NCBI RefSeq assembly: GCF_014268585.2
Contig: NZ_CP077092.1
Location: 5,679,501 to 5,743,500 of the forward strand
From: Pseudomonas iranensis
GTDB taxonomy: Bacteria > Pseudomonadota > Gammaproteobacteria > Pseudomonadales > Pseudomonadaceae
Direction of reading: 5' to 3'
DNA: 64,000 nt
A program made the position numbers and the translations under genes. A model generated the notes under the pieces. That model searched no databases and was not told the origin of the DNA. It saw only the letters and a list, made by a program, of their open reading frames with translations. Below are positions 56,528 through 64,000 of this stretch, piece after piece (positions within the stretch are counted from its first letter, which is position 1; each line of letters starts with the position of its first letter).

Positions 56528-58954
56528 ATGTCCCGTTCGCCAGACACCTTGTTGCGCCCCAGTCTGCTGGCTTTTGCCATCGCTTTCGGCACGCCGCTGA
56601 TCAGCAGTCCGTTGCTCGCCGCTGAGCAAGCGTCCAGCGTGCGCGCCTACAACCTGCCGGCGGCGCCGCTGTCGACCACCCTGAACCAGATCGCCAGCCA
56701 GGGCGGCCTCGCCCTGTCGCTCAATCCTGCGCTGGCCGCCGGCAAAACCTCGGCGCCGGTCAACGGCCAGTACGACGCCGCCGGTGCCCTGCGCGCGGCT
56801 TTGCGCGGCACCGGTCTGCAGCTGGAACAGAGCAGCGCCGGCACTTACACCCTGGTGGCCGTGCCGGAAGGCACGCTGGCCCTGCCGGAAACTTCGGTCA
56901 TCGGCGTGGAAAACTTCGAAAGCGCCTGGGGCCCGGTCGAAGGCTACACCGCGACTCGCACCGCCGCCGGCACCAAGACCGACACCGCCCTGGTCGAAGC
57001 ACCGCGATCGATTTCGGTGGCGACCCGCCAGCAGATGGACGACCGCAGCGTGCACAGCCTCGACGACGCGGTGCGCTACATGCCGGGCATCACCGCCAGC
57101 AGCTACGGCAGCGACACCCGCGCCGACTGGCTGCGCGTGCGCGGTTTCGAACCGACCCAGTTCCTCGATGGCCTGCCGCTGCCCAAAGGCGTGTACGCCA
57201 ACCCGAAACAGGAAACCTGGAACCTCGACCGCCTCGCCCTGCTCCGCGGTCCGGCCTCGTCGGTGTACGGTCAGACCCCGCCGGGCGGTTTGCTCGACAT
57301 GGTCAGCCGCCGCCCGAGCGCGGAGGCCAGCAGCGAAATCCAGCTGCAATACGGCAGCGACAACCACCGCCAGATCAACTTCGCCAGCACCGGCAAGATC
57401 GATGAGGCCGGGCAGTTTCTCTATGGCCTCAGCGGCGTGGTGCGCGACAGCGGCACCCAGGTCGACCACGTCGACAACAAGCGCTACAACATCGCGCCGA
57501 GCCTGACCTGGAACATCGATGACGACACCAAACTCACTCTGCTGAGCCAGTTCACCCGCGACGACACCGGCATCACCAGCCAGTTTCTGCCGATCCAGGG
57601 CACGAAGATCAAATCGCCGCTCGGTGATATTTCCCATCACAAGAATCTCGGCGATCCGGATTGGGAATACTACGACCGCACCTACTACGCGCTGGGTTAT
57701 GCCTTCGAACATCGATTGAACGATGTCTGGCAGTTCAAACAGAACCTGCGCTACACCAAGTCGGACCTGTCGTTCCAGTCGCTGACCCCTGGTTCCTATC
57801 CGTTCACCACCGTGGATGCAGAAGGCAACGTCGGCCGCACCAGCACCAGCGTCGACGAAGACATCAGCCAGTTTGCCGTGGACAACAACTTCCAGGCCGA
57901 CTTCGCCACGGGTGAGATTCGCCACACCTTGCTGCTGGGTCTGGATCACCAGCGCAGCAACACCAACTACACCTCGATCTTTGGCGATGGTCTGCAAACC
58001 AACGTCATCAACCCGATCTACGGCCAGCCGATCATACGTCCAGCACGCTCCACCGCGTTTTACGACTACAACCAGAAGACCTACCAGACCGGTCTCTACG
58101 TGCAGGACCAAATGGCTCTCGACCAGTGGCGCCTGACCCTCGGCGGCCGTGAAGACTGGGTCCACACCAGCACCCAATTCATCAACCAGAGCGACGCCAC
58201 CAACACCCAGCGCGACAAGAAATTCAGCGGCAACGCGGCGCTCAGTTACGTCTTCGACAACGGCTTCGTGCCGTACCTGTCCTACGCCGAATCGTTCCAG
58301 CCGACCACGGGCGCCGATGCCACCTCGACCGGCTCGCTCAAGCCGACCGAAGGCAAGCAGTGGGAACTGGGCATCAAATACCAGCCTCCGGGCAGCAAGA
58401 CCCTGCTGACCGCCGCCGTGTATGACCTGACCCAGAAGAACGTCGCGGTGAACACCTTCGTCAATAACGTTTCAGTGACCAGCCAGACCGGCGAAGTGAA
58501 GGTCAAAGGCCTTGAGCTCGAAGCGGTGTCGGATGTGACCGACAACCTCAAAGTCATCGCCGCCTACACCCTGGCCAAGTCCGAAGTGCAGAAAGGCGTC
58601 GACAAGGGCAACCGCCTGCAACTGATGCCCAACCAACAAGCCTCGCTGTGGACCGACTACACCTGGCACGCCGGCGTGCTCGACGGTTTCGGTATCGGTG
58701 CCGGCGTGCGCTACACCGGCAACACCTACGGCGACAAGGCCAACACCTGGCTGGGCAAGGCTGACGCCTACACCGTGTTCGACGCCAGCGTGCATTATGA
58801 TCTCGGCCGTCTGGACAACAGTCTCAAAGGTGCATCGCTGGCGGTGAACGCGACCAACCTGTTCGACAAGGACTACATTTCCACCTGCGACAGCTTCTAC
58901 TGCTACTACGGCGACCAGCGCAGTGTCGTCGCCAGCGCCACCTACAAGTGGTAA
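56528..58954 (+). CDS. fiuA: TonB-dependent siderophore receptor with signalling domain, FiuA-like
   Basis: The 808-residue outer-membrane protein has a signal peptide (cut near ALLAAEQA, about residue 31), an STN signalling domain at about 40-115, a TonB-box region near PETSVIG, a plug domain (MPGITASSYGSDTRADWLRVRGFEP, residues 190-214) and a 22-strand barrel ending in the aromatic ATYKW. The STN domain fits trans-envelope signalling to the adjacent FecR protein. The sequence looks like ferrichrome-type (FiuA/FhuA) receptors; the exact ligand is inferred. A TCAGGAGCC site precedes the ATG. Confidence 0.87.
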   Translation: MSRSPDTLLRPSLLAFAIAFGTPLISSPLLAAEQASSVRAYNLPAAPLSTTLNQIASQGGLALSLNPALAAGKTSAPVNGQYDAAGALRAALRGTGLQLEQSSAGTYTLVAVPEGTLALPETSVIGVENFESAWGPVEGYTATRTAAGTKTDTALVEAPRSISVATRQQMDDRSVHSLDDAVRYMPGITASSYGSDTRADWLRVRGFEPTQFLDGLPLPKGVYANPKQETWNLDRLALLRGPASSVYGQTPPGGLLDMVSRRPSAEASSEIQLQYGSDNHRQINFASTGKIDEAGQFLYGLSGVVRDSGTQVDHVDNKRYNIAPSLTWNIDDDTKLTLLSQFTRDDTGITSQFLPIQGTKIKSPLGDISHHKNLGDPDWEYYDRTYYALGYAFEHRLNDVWQFKQNLRYTKSDLSFQSLTPGSYPFTTVDAEGNVGRTSTSVDEDISQFAVDNNFQADFATGEIRHTLLLGLDHQRSNTNYTSIFGDGLQTNVINPIYGQPIIRPARSTAFYDYNQKTYQTGLYVQDQMALDQWRLTLGGREDWVHTSTQFINQSDATNTQRDKKFSGNAALSYVFDNGFVPYLSYAESFQPTTGADATSTGSLKPTEGKQWELGIKYQPPGSKTLLTAAVYDLTQKNVAVNTFVNNVSVTSQTGEVKVKGLELEAVSDVTDNLKVIAAYTLAKSEVQKGVDKGNRLQLMPNQQASLWTDYTWHAGVLDGFGIGAGVRYTGNTYGDKANTWLGKADAYTVFDASVHYDLGRLDNSLKGASLAVNATNLFDKDYISTCDSFYCYYGDQRSVVASATYKW

Positions 58955-59028
58955 GCCAGTGAGCTGAACCAGGCCCTGTTCCCAGGCCGTCCGTACCGGA
59001 CGGCTTTGGTGTTTTTGAAGGTCATGCA

Positions 59029-60159
59029 ATGAAAAGTAAAACCATCCGCCGCTGGTCGTTCATCCACACCTGGACCAGCCTGATCTGCACCGTGTTCCTG
59101 CTGATGCTGGCGCTGACCGGTCTGCCGCTGATTTTCAGCCACGAGATTGATCACGCGCTGGGCAACGCCCCGGAACTGCGCGAGATGCCGGCCGACACGC
59201 CGCAACTCGATCTGCAGCAACTGGTCGATGCCGCGCAGAAACATCGCCCGGGCGAAGTCATGCAGTACTTCGGTTATGACGACGAAGAGCCGAACGCGGC
59301 GTTCGCGATCATGGCCAAGACTGCCGACACCGAGCCGAACTCTTCGCACACTTTCATGCTCGATGCGCGCACCGGTGAAGCGCTGGAAACCCCTTCGGCC
59401 AACGGTGGCTTGATGCTGTTCATCCTGCGCCTGCACGTCGACATGTTCGCCGGGCTGCCGGGCAAGCTGCTGCTGGCGTTCATGGGTCTGTTGTTTGTCG
59501 TGGCGATCATCTCCGGCACGGTGCTGTACCTGCCATTCATGCGCCGCTTGAAATTTGGCACCGTGCGTCAGGACAAATCCACGCGGCTGCGCTGGCTCGA
59601 TCTGCACAACCTGATCGGCGTCGTCACTTTGACCTGGTGCCTGGTGGTGGGCGTGACCGGGGTGATCAGCGCCTGCGCCGACCTGCTCATCGCTGCGTGG
59701 CGCAACGACGCGTTGACCACGCTGATCGCGCCGTATCGCGATGCGCCGCCGCTGACCCAACTGGCCCCGGCTACGCGGCTGCTCGACATCGCCGAGGAAG
59801 TCGCACCGGGGATGAAGCCGGATTTCATCGCCTTCCCCGGCACCCGTTTTTCCAGCGAGCACCATTATTCGGTGTTCATGAAGGGCGGCACGCACCTGAC
59901 TTCGCACCTGCTGACGCCGGTGCTGATCGACGCCACGACCTTGCAGGTCACCGCCGTGGCCGAACGGCCGTGGTACATGGACGCCATGGGCATGTCGCAG
60001 CCGCTGCACTTTGGTGACTACGGCGGCATGCCGATGAAGATTCTCTGGGCGACGCTGGATGTGCTGACGATCATCGTGCTGGCCAGTGGCGTTTATCTTT
60101 GGGTAGTGCGGCGCAAGGCGGCCAAGCCTGTATTGGAAGCGGCGGAGGCCTCGGCATGA
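59029..60159 (+). CDS. PepSY-associated membrane protein, putative siderophore reductase
   Basis: The 376-residue protein has four transmembrane helices and the PepSY-TM pattern with conserved histidines (RWSFIHTWTSLICTVF, LRLHVDMFAGLPG, RWLDLHNLIG) that could hold heme. Relatives next to TonB receptors (FoxB, FpvG) reduce iron to release it from the siderophore in the periplasm or at the inner membrane. It lies 74 bp after the receptor gene on the same strand and shares its last four bases with the next gene. Confidence 0.85.
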   Translation: MKSKTIRRWSFIHTWTSLICTVFLLMLALTGLPLIFSHEIDHALGNAPELREMPADTPQLDLQQLVDAAQKHRPGEVMQYFGYDDEEPNAAFAIMAKTADTEPNSSHTFMLDARTGEALETPSANGGLMLFILRLHVDMFAGLPGKLLLAFMGLLFVVAIISGTVLYLPFMRRLKFGTVRQDKSTRLRWLDLHNLIGVVTLTWCLVVGVTGVISACADLLIAAWRNDALTTLIAPYRDAPPLTQLAPATRLLDIAEEVAPGMKPDFIAFPGTRFSSEHHYSVFMKGGTHLTSHLLTPVLIDATTLQVTAVAERPWYMDAMGMSQPLHFGDYGGMPMKILWATLDVLTIIVLASGVYLWVVRRKAAKPVLEAAEASA

Positions 60160-60335
60160 AGCCGCGTCAGTCGAGTTTCTGGAAAGTTTTCAGCACACCG
60201 ATCGTGATCGCGCTGCTCAGTGCGGCGGGGCTGTTTGCGGCGTTGCTGGGGGATGGAATCTGGGATGCCTTGAGCTGGGTCGGGCTTGGTGTGCCGGCAT
60301 TTCTGGCGATAAGAGGTTTTCTGCCGCGAAGCTGA
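60156..60335 (+). CDS. Small membrane protein coupled to the PepSY gene
   Basis: The 59-residue protein has two hydrophobic stretches (TPIVIALLSAAGLFAALLG and LSWVGLGVPAFLAIRGFL) and a basic N-terminus. The ATG overlaps the PepSY gene stop (ATGA), so it is translationally coupled. Small proteins of this type commonly follow PepSY genes in siderophore loci; the function is not known. Confidence 0.75.
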   Translation: MKPRQSSFWKVFSTPIVIALLSAAGLFAALLGDGIWDALSWVGLGVPAFLAIRGFLPRS

Positions 60336-60343
60336 GAATCCCT

Positions 60344-60433
60344 TGTGGGAGCGAGCCTGCTCGCGAAAGCGCCCAGACATTCAACATCAAAGTCGACTGT
60401 CACGACGCCTTCGCGAGCAGGCTCGCTCCCACA
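60344..60433. repeat. REP pair, long-loop form
   Basis: Follows the small membrane protein gene; GTGGGAGCG ends outward, about 45 bp between cores. Confidence 0.9.
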
Positions 60434-60498
60434 TGGGTTCTGCGCCGGACTCGAGCAGGCTATGCTGCCCGATCATTGTCCTGATCGAGACCTTGCCC

Positions 60499-61128
60499 AT
60501 GTCCGCCCCCAGCATGACCCTGTACCACAACACCCTGTCGCCCTTTGTCCGCAAAGTCATGGTGCTGCTGCACGAAACCGGTCAGCAGGATCGTGTCGCG
60601 CTGCAGGATTGTGTGCTCAGCCCGGTCAGCCCGAACCCGGAGCTGATCGCCGACAACCCGTTGAGCAAGATCCCCGCCCTGCGCCTGGCCGATGGCAATG
60701 TCATTCATGACAGCCGCGTCATCCTCGAGTACCTCGACCAGCAACATGTCGGCAATCCGCTGATCCCCCGTGAAGGTGCGGCGCGCTGGCGGCGCCTGAC
60801 CCTGGCGTCGATGGCCGACGGGATCATGGATGCCTCGGTGATGGTGCGTTATGAAACCGTGCTGCGCCCGGTGGAAAAACACTGGGACGAATGGCTCGAC
60901 GCTCAGCGCGACAAGATCCGCCGCGCCCTCGCTGTGCTTGAGAAGGAAGCGATTGCCGAGCTGACCAGCCATTTCGATGTTGCGGCGATCAGCGTGGCCT
61001 GCGCGCTGGGCTATCTGGACCTGCGTTTCCCGGACATGGACTGGCGTGCAGCCAATCCGCAACTGGCCAACTGGTATTTCGAGGTGAGTCAGCGACCGTC
61101 CATGGTGGCGACGATGCCCAAGTCCTGA
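60499..61128 (+). CDS. Glutathione S-transferase family protein
   Basis: The 209-residue protein has an N-terminal thioredoxin-like domain (TLYHNTLSPFVRKVMVLLHE, then NPLSKIPALRLADG and the DSRVILEYLD substrate-binding motif) and a helical C-terminal domain. It begins at MSAPSMTLYH; an ATG five codons later is an alternative. The reaction it catalyses cannot be told from the sequence. Confidence 0.9.
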   Translation: MSAPSMTLYHNTLSPFVRKVMVLLHETGQQDRVALQDCVLSPVSPNPELIADNPLSKIPALRLADGNVIHDSRVILEYLDQQHVGNPLIPREGAARWRRLTLASMADGIMDASVMVRYETVLRPVEKHWDEWLDAQRDKIRRALAVLEKEAIAELTSHFDVAAISVACALGYLDLRFPDMDWRAANPQLANWYFEVSQRPSMVATMPKS

Positions 61129-61151
61129 TTCTGCGGCGCCTGATCTGCCCC

Positions 61152-61245
61152 CATCGCTGGCAAGCCAGCTCCCACATTGAATCGGGACAGTCCGCTGACC
61201 TGTGTGTCGGCATATATCCTGTGGGAGCTGGCTTGCCAGCGATGG
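61152..61245. repeat. Repeat pair, ATCGCTGGCAAGCCAGCTCC subtype
   Basis: CCATCGCTGGCAAGCCAGCT and its complement flank about 50 bp between the GST gene and creD. This is another REP subtype, different in core from the GAGCAGGCTCG form. Confidence 0.85.
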
Positions 61246-61327
61246 CACCACCTCGGTTCTGGCGGCAGCGCTGCAACAATCAGCGTCAGCAGAACCGCCA
61301 CTTCCCTGCGCTCAGCCCTCAACCCGC

Positions 61328-62695
61328 TCATTGCATCGCCTCCACATCAAACTCCAGCGGCCTGGCCGGCTTCAAACCAATCCCGTACCAGTCCAGTTTG
61401 CGGGTCAGCACCATGAACACCCCGAGCAGACCGAACAGCATCAGCGAGCCCATCAACAGCGCGTAATCCTCGGCGCTGAGCAATCCGTACAGCAGGCCAT
61501 ACAGCGCCGCCAGCCCGGCCGAAAAACTCAAGCCATGCCGCGCGCTGCGCAGGACGTGGCTGACATAGAAACCGATCAACAACACGCAGCCACTCGCCGA
61601 CAACAGATACGCCAGCGCAAATCCGATGTGTTCCGACAGCGACAGCAGCAGCAGGTAAAAGAACGCCAGCGCAACACCGACCAGGGCATATTGCACCGGG
61701 TGCACCGCCAGGCTTTTCAGCACTTCGAAGAGGAAGAAACCGGCGAATGTCAGGACGATGAACAGCAGCGCATATTTGATCGCCCGATCGCTCTTGAGGT
61801 ACTGATCCACCGGATCGATGAAGCTGACGCCGAAGCTGCGCCCGTTGAGTGCATCACAGTCGCCAGCGACGCAGCGCTCCATCGCCTCTTGCAGGTTGGT
61901 GGAGAAAAACGAGGTCTGCCAGTCGGCGCTGAAACCCTGATCGTTGATCTCGCGCTTGGCCGGCAGGAAGTTGCCGACGAAGCTGGGGTGCGGCCAGTTG
62001 GCGGCGAGGCTGACACTGCTGGTCTTGCCCACCGGCACCACGCGCAGCGAGCCGGTGCCCTGCAGACGCAGGTCGAAGCCGAAGGTCAACTGCGTGGCTT
62101 TGCTGGCGTCGAGCGCCGGCAGGGTCACGTGTACGCCCTCACCGATCCAGGCCACTTCGCTGCCGGGCACGAAGTCAAGTTGCTGGCCGGCGAGCTCGAG
62201 TTTCAGCGCGTTTTCGATGCCGCGAATGTCGCTGATACCAACAGCGAGGAACGGCGCGTCGAATTGATAATCGGCAAAATTTTCCTTGATACCCAGCTGC
62301 GCCGGCAGGGAAAAATGCCCGTCGATACGGTTGTCGGCGTGAAACAGCCGCGCCTCGTAAATGCCGCGTTTGCGCAGTTCGGTTTGTACTTGCCCGTCGA
62401 GCTCGAAACGCTCCGGCAGAAAGTACAGACGCCCGCGCGCTTCGCTGACTTCTTCGTAGCGCTTGTTGGTTTTCTCGTTGGTTTTCCAGGTGCGCACCAC
62501 CTTGCGATACGGCACTACCATCACCGGCCCGGTCAGCTGCTGGCTGTAACTGGAACTGCGCGCGATGTCTTCGAGCACACCGTCGCGCAGTTGCTGACGC
62601 TCATCGATGATGCCGTCGATCATCAACAACGGGATCAGCAACAGCAGGATCAACAAAGCAATCGCGCCGAGTTTGATGGTCAGATTCTTGTTCAT
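61328..62695 (-). CDS. creD: Inner-membrane protein CreD
   Basis: The 455-residue protein has one N-terminal helix, a long periplasmic domain, and several C-terminal transmembrane helices, the CreD/CreT family layout. In Pseudomonas it belongs to the CreBC regulon (blrD) and is induced on beta-lactam exposure. The start is MNKNLTIK; the Shine-Dalgarno GGGAGAG lies inside a hairpin. It follows creC on the same strand after 133 bp that contain a single REP. Confidence 0.93.
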   Translation of the reverse strand: MNKNLTIKLGAIALLILLLLIPLLMIDGIIDERQQLRDGVLEDIARSSSYSQQLTGPVMVVPYRKVVRTWKTNEKTNKRYEEVSEARGRLYFLPERFELDGQVQTELRKRGIYEARLFHADNRIDGHFSLPAQLGIKENFADYQFDAPFLAVGISDIRGIENALKLELAGQQLDFVPGSEVAWIGEGVHVTLPALDASKATQLTFGFDLRLQGTGSLRVVPVGKTSSVSLAANWPHPSFVGNFLPAKREINDQGFSADWQTSFFSTNLQEAMERCVAGDCDALNGRSFGVSFIDPVDQYLKSDRAIKYALLFIVLTFAGFFLFEVLKSLAVHPVQYALVGVALAFFYLLLLSLSEHIGFALAYLLSASGCVLLIGFYVSHVLRSARHGLSFSAGLAALYGLLYGLLSAEDYALLMGSLMLFGLLGVFMVLTRKLDWYGIGLKPARPLEFDVEAMQ

Positions 62696-62697
62696 GG

Positions 62698-62726
62698 GAC
62701 TCTCCCTGTTTTGGATGGGGGGAGTC
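62698..62726 (-). promoter_or_regulatory. Hairpin covering the creD ribosome-binding site
   Basis: On the minus strand GACTC-C-CCC and GGG-A-GAGTC can pair with one mismatch. The right arm contains the creD Shine-Dalgarno, two bases before the ATG, so translation may be occluded when folded. Confidence 0.45.
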
Positions 62727-62789
62727 TGCTGATGCGCTGTGGTGGCAGTGTGGTGGGAATATGGAGATTGTGTGGAGAATGCATTCCCC

Positions 62790-62815
62790 TGTGGGAGCGA
62801 GCCTGCTCGCGAAGG
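62790..62815. repeat. Single REP copy between creC and creD
   Basis: One TGTGGGAGCGAGCCTGCTCG core is present without a partner, next to the creC stop. Confidence 0.85.
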
Positions 62816-62828
62816 CCGCGACTGGGTC

Positions 62829-64000
62829 TCACGGCAAGCGCAATACCACCTCAACCCCGCCCTCGACATTGCCAATGCGCATCACCCCGTCATGCAACTT
62901 GACCACCTCTTCAACGAAGTTCAGCCCCAGCCCGGTGCTCTTGCGTCCGCTGTCCGGGCGCGGCAACGAGTAGAAGCGTTCGGTCAGGCGTGGCAAGGCG
63001 TAATCGGGAATCGGCGTGGTCTGGTTGAACAGGCGGAACTCGATCTGCTCGCCAACCCGTTCGGCGCTCAAGCGCAACAGCCCCGACGTCGGGGTGAAAT
63101 CGAGTGCGTTTTCCAGCAGATTGCCCAACGCCTGGCGCAGCAGAAACGGCTCGCCAATCAACAGCAGATCCTCGCCGATCGCTTGCTCGACGCGCAGTTG
63201 TTTGCCCTCGATTCGCGCGGCCTGCGCCTGGAACAGTTCTGCGACCAACAGCGCCAGCGGCACTGCCACCCGTTCTTCCAGCCCTTGGCGTTGTTCGACT
63301 TGCGCCAGGTTGAGCAGGCGCTCGATCAACTGCTGCATCCGCGCGCTTTCGCTGTCGATGTTGCTGACAAAGCGCAAACGCTGGACGGCCGGCATATCAC
63401 TTTGCAGCAACTCCGCCGCGCCCCGAATCGCCGCCAGCGGACTTTTCAATTCATGGGTCAGGGTGTGCACGTAGCGCTCGACGTAGGCCTTGCCTTCGAG
63501 CTGGGTGCGCATCTGCTCAACCGCTGTGGCCAGTTGCTCCAGTTCGCCGCCGCGATAGTGCGGCACTTCCACGCGCCGGCCTTCGCTCACCGCCTGGGCA
63601 TAACCGGTCAAACGATGCAGCGCACGACTCAGCCACCATGAGAGCAAGGCGCCGAAGAGCAGACCGAGGCCGATCAGTCCGGCGCCGTAAAACAGCAAGC
63701 GCCGCTCGGTGCGATCGACGTAGGGTTGTAGCGAACTGTTGGGCTTGGCCACGGTGACCACGCCGATAATCTTGCCGTTGTCGCGGATCGGCGCGCCGAC
63801 GTGCATCACTGAAGAGCTCGGATCGTCAGGATCACTGCGGCTGGAGCGCGCGCCGTACTCGCCGCGCAGGGTCAGATAGACGTCGTTCCAGCGCGAATAA
63901 TCCTGGCCGATCGCGACGCCGCTGGAGTCGAGCACAACGATGCCCTTGGCGTCGGTGACGTAGATGCGGTGGTTGACCTGGTTTTTCGGCAAGCCCCAGA
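62829..64000 (-). CDS. creC: Sensor histidine kinase CreC, 5' end missing
   Basis: The reading frame is open to the right edge, so the N-terminus lies beyond the window. The visible 390 residues include the end of a periplasmic sensor region (VMHVGAPIRDNGKIIGVVTV), a transmembrane helix (LLFYGAGLIGLGLLFGALLSW), a HAMP-like segment, the dimerisation domain with phospho-His in HTLTHELKSPLAAIRG, and the ATPase domain with N box NLLENALDF and G box GLGLNFVEEV. CreC phosphorylates CreB in response to carbon source or beta-lactam stress; creB should be next to the right. Confidence 0.92.
   Translation of the reverse strand, partial: WGLPKNQVNHRIYVTDAKGIVVLDSSGVAIGQDYSRWNDVYLTLRGEYGARSSRSDPDDPSSSVMHVGAPIRDNGKIIGVVTVAKPNSSLQPYVDRTERRLLFYGAGLIGLGLLFGALLSWWLSRALHRLTGYAQAVSEGRRVEVPHYRGGELEQLATAVEQMRTQLEGKAYVERYVHTLTHELKSPLAAIRGAAELLQSDMPAVQRLRFVSNIDSESARMQQLIERLLNLAQVEQRQGLEERVAVPLALLVAELFQAQAARIEGKQLRVEQAIGEDLLLIGEPFLLRQALGNLLENALDFTPTSGLLRLSAERVGEQIEFRLFNQTTPIPDYALPRLTERFYSLPRPDSGRKSTGLGLNFVEEVVKLHDGVMRIGNVEGGVEVVLRLP

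Noticed and set aside
55955..58177. Minus-strand open frame of 740 codons opposite the siderophore receptor
   Set aside because: Antisense of the receptor and anti-sigma genes, running through a REP pair; not a plausible gene.
62696..62828. CreB binding tag (TTCAC direct repeat) before creD
   Set aside because: No TTCAC pair with the expected spacing is visible on either strand in this spacer; it may lie upstream of the cre operon off the window.

Overview
This window is chromosomal DNA of a Pseudomonas, most likely of the P. fluorescens group. Coding density and GC are high. The gene order cca-folK-folB-plsY-tsaD-rpsU-dnaG-rpoD-rmcA, followed by lrp-davBA-pqqFABCDE and bioBFHCD, matches what I recall of P. 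putida and P. aeruginosa, and typical Pseudomonas REP palindromes sit in many gaps. No insertion sequence, prophage or CRISPR array was seen. Two genes are cut by the window edges: spoVR on the left and creC on the right.

Layout. 1-10.3 kb is core housekeeping: SpoVR, CCA-adding enzyme, folate genes, PlsY, TsaD, ribosomal protein S21, primase and the main sigma factor. 10.3-14.2 kb holds an RmcA-like c-di-GMP enzyme and a CAU-anticodon tRNA, probably tRNA-Ile2. 14.2-15.2 kb is a lower-GC patch with an orphan nuclease-like (BECR) gene and, on the opposite strand, an unannotated chain of hairpins ending in a strong terminator: a candidate small RNA. 15.2-18.4 kb is an Lrp regulator with davB-davA (lysine to 5-aminovalerate). 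18.4-26.1 kb is the pqqFABCDE cluster plus an S9 peptidase. 26.3-28.9 kb has a Pmp3 protein, a class III aminotransferase and a LysR regulator.

29.2-36.3 kb carries three paralogous FadE-type acyl-CoA dehydrogenases with a membrane diguanylate cyclase between the second and third. Two overlapping PsrA-like boxes precede the third. 36.5-41.5 kb is a flagellar-axial-like small protein and the biotin genes bioB-bioF-bioH-bioC-bioD, with a BirA-like operator over the bioB promoter. 41.6-48.3 kb has comF, modE, a PhoX phosphatase, srkA, rarD and a GcvR-like ACT protein. 48.9-54.7 kb has malate synthase G, an orphan receiver, and a cNMP/CBS/nucleotidyltransferase protein coupled to a DnaQ-like exonuclease. 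54.8-60.3 kb is a ferrichrome-type iron-uptake locus (sigma factor, anti-sigma factor, TonB receptor, PepSY reductase-like protein, small membrane protein). 60.5-64 kb has a GST, creD and partial creC.

Most genes are ordinary core functions. The least explained parts are the 14.2-15.2 kb patch with its candidate sRNA, the flagellar-D0-like protein at 36.5 kb, the palindromic DnaA-box spacer at 47.5 kb, and the gene-free 486-bp gap between rpsU and dnaG.
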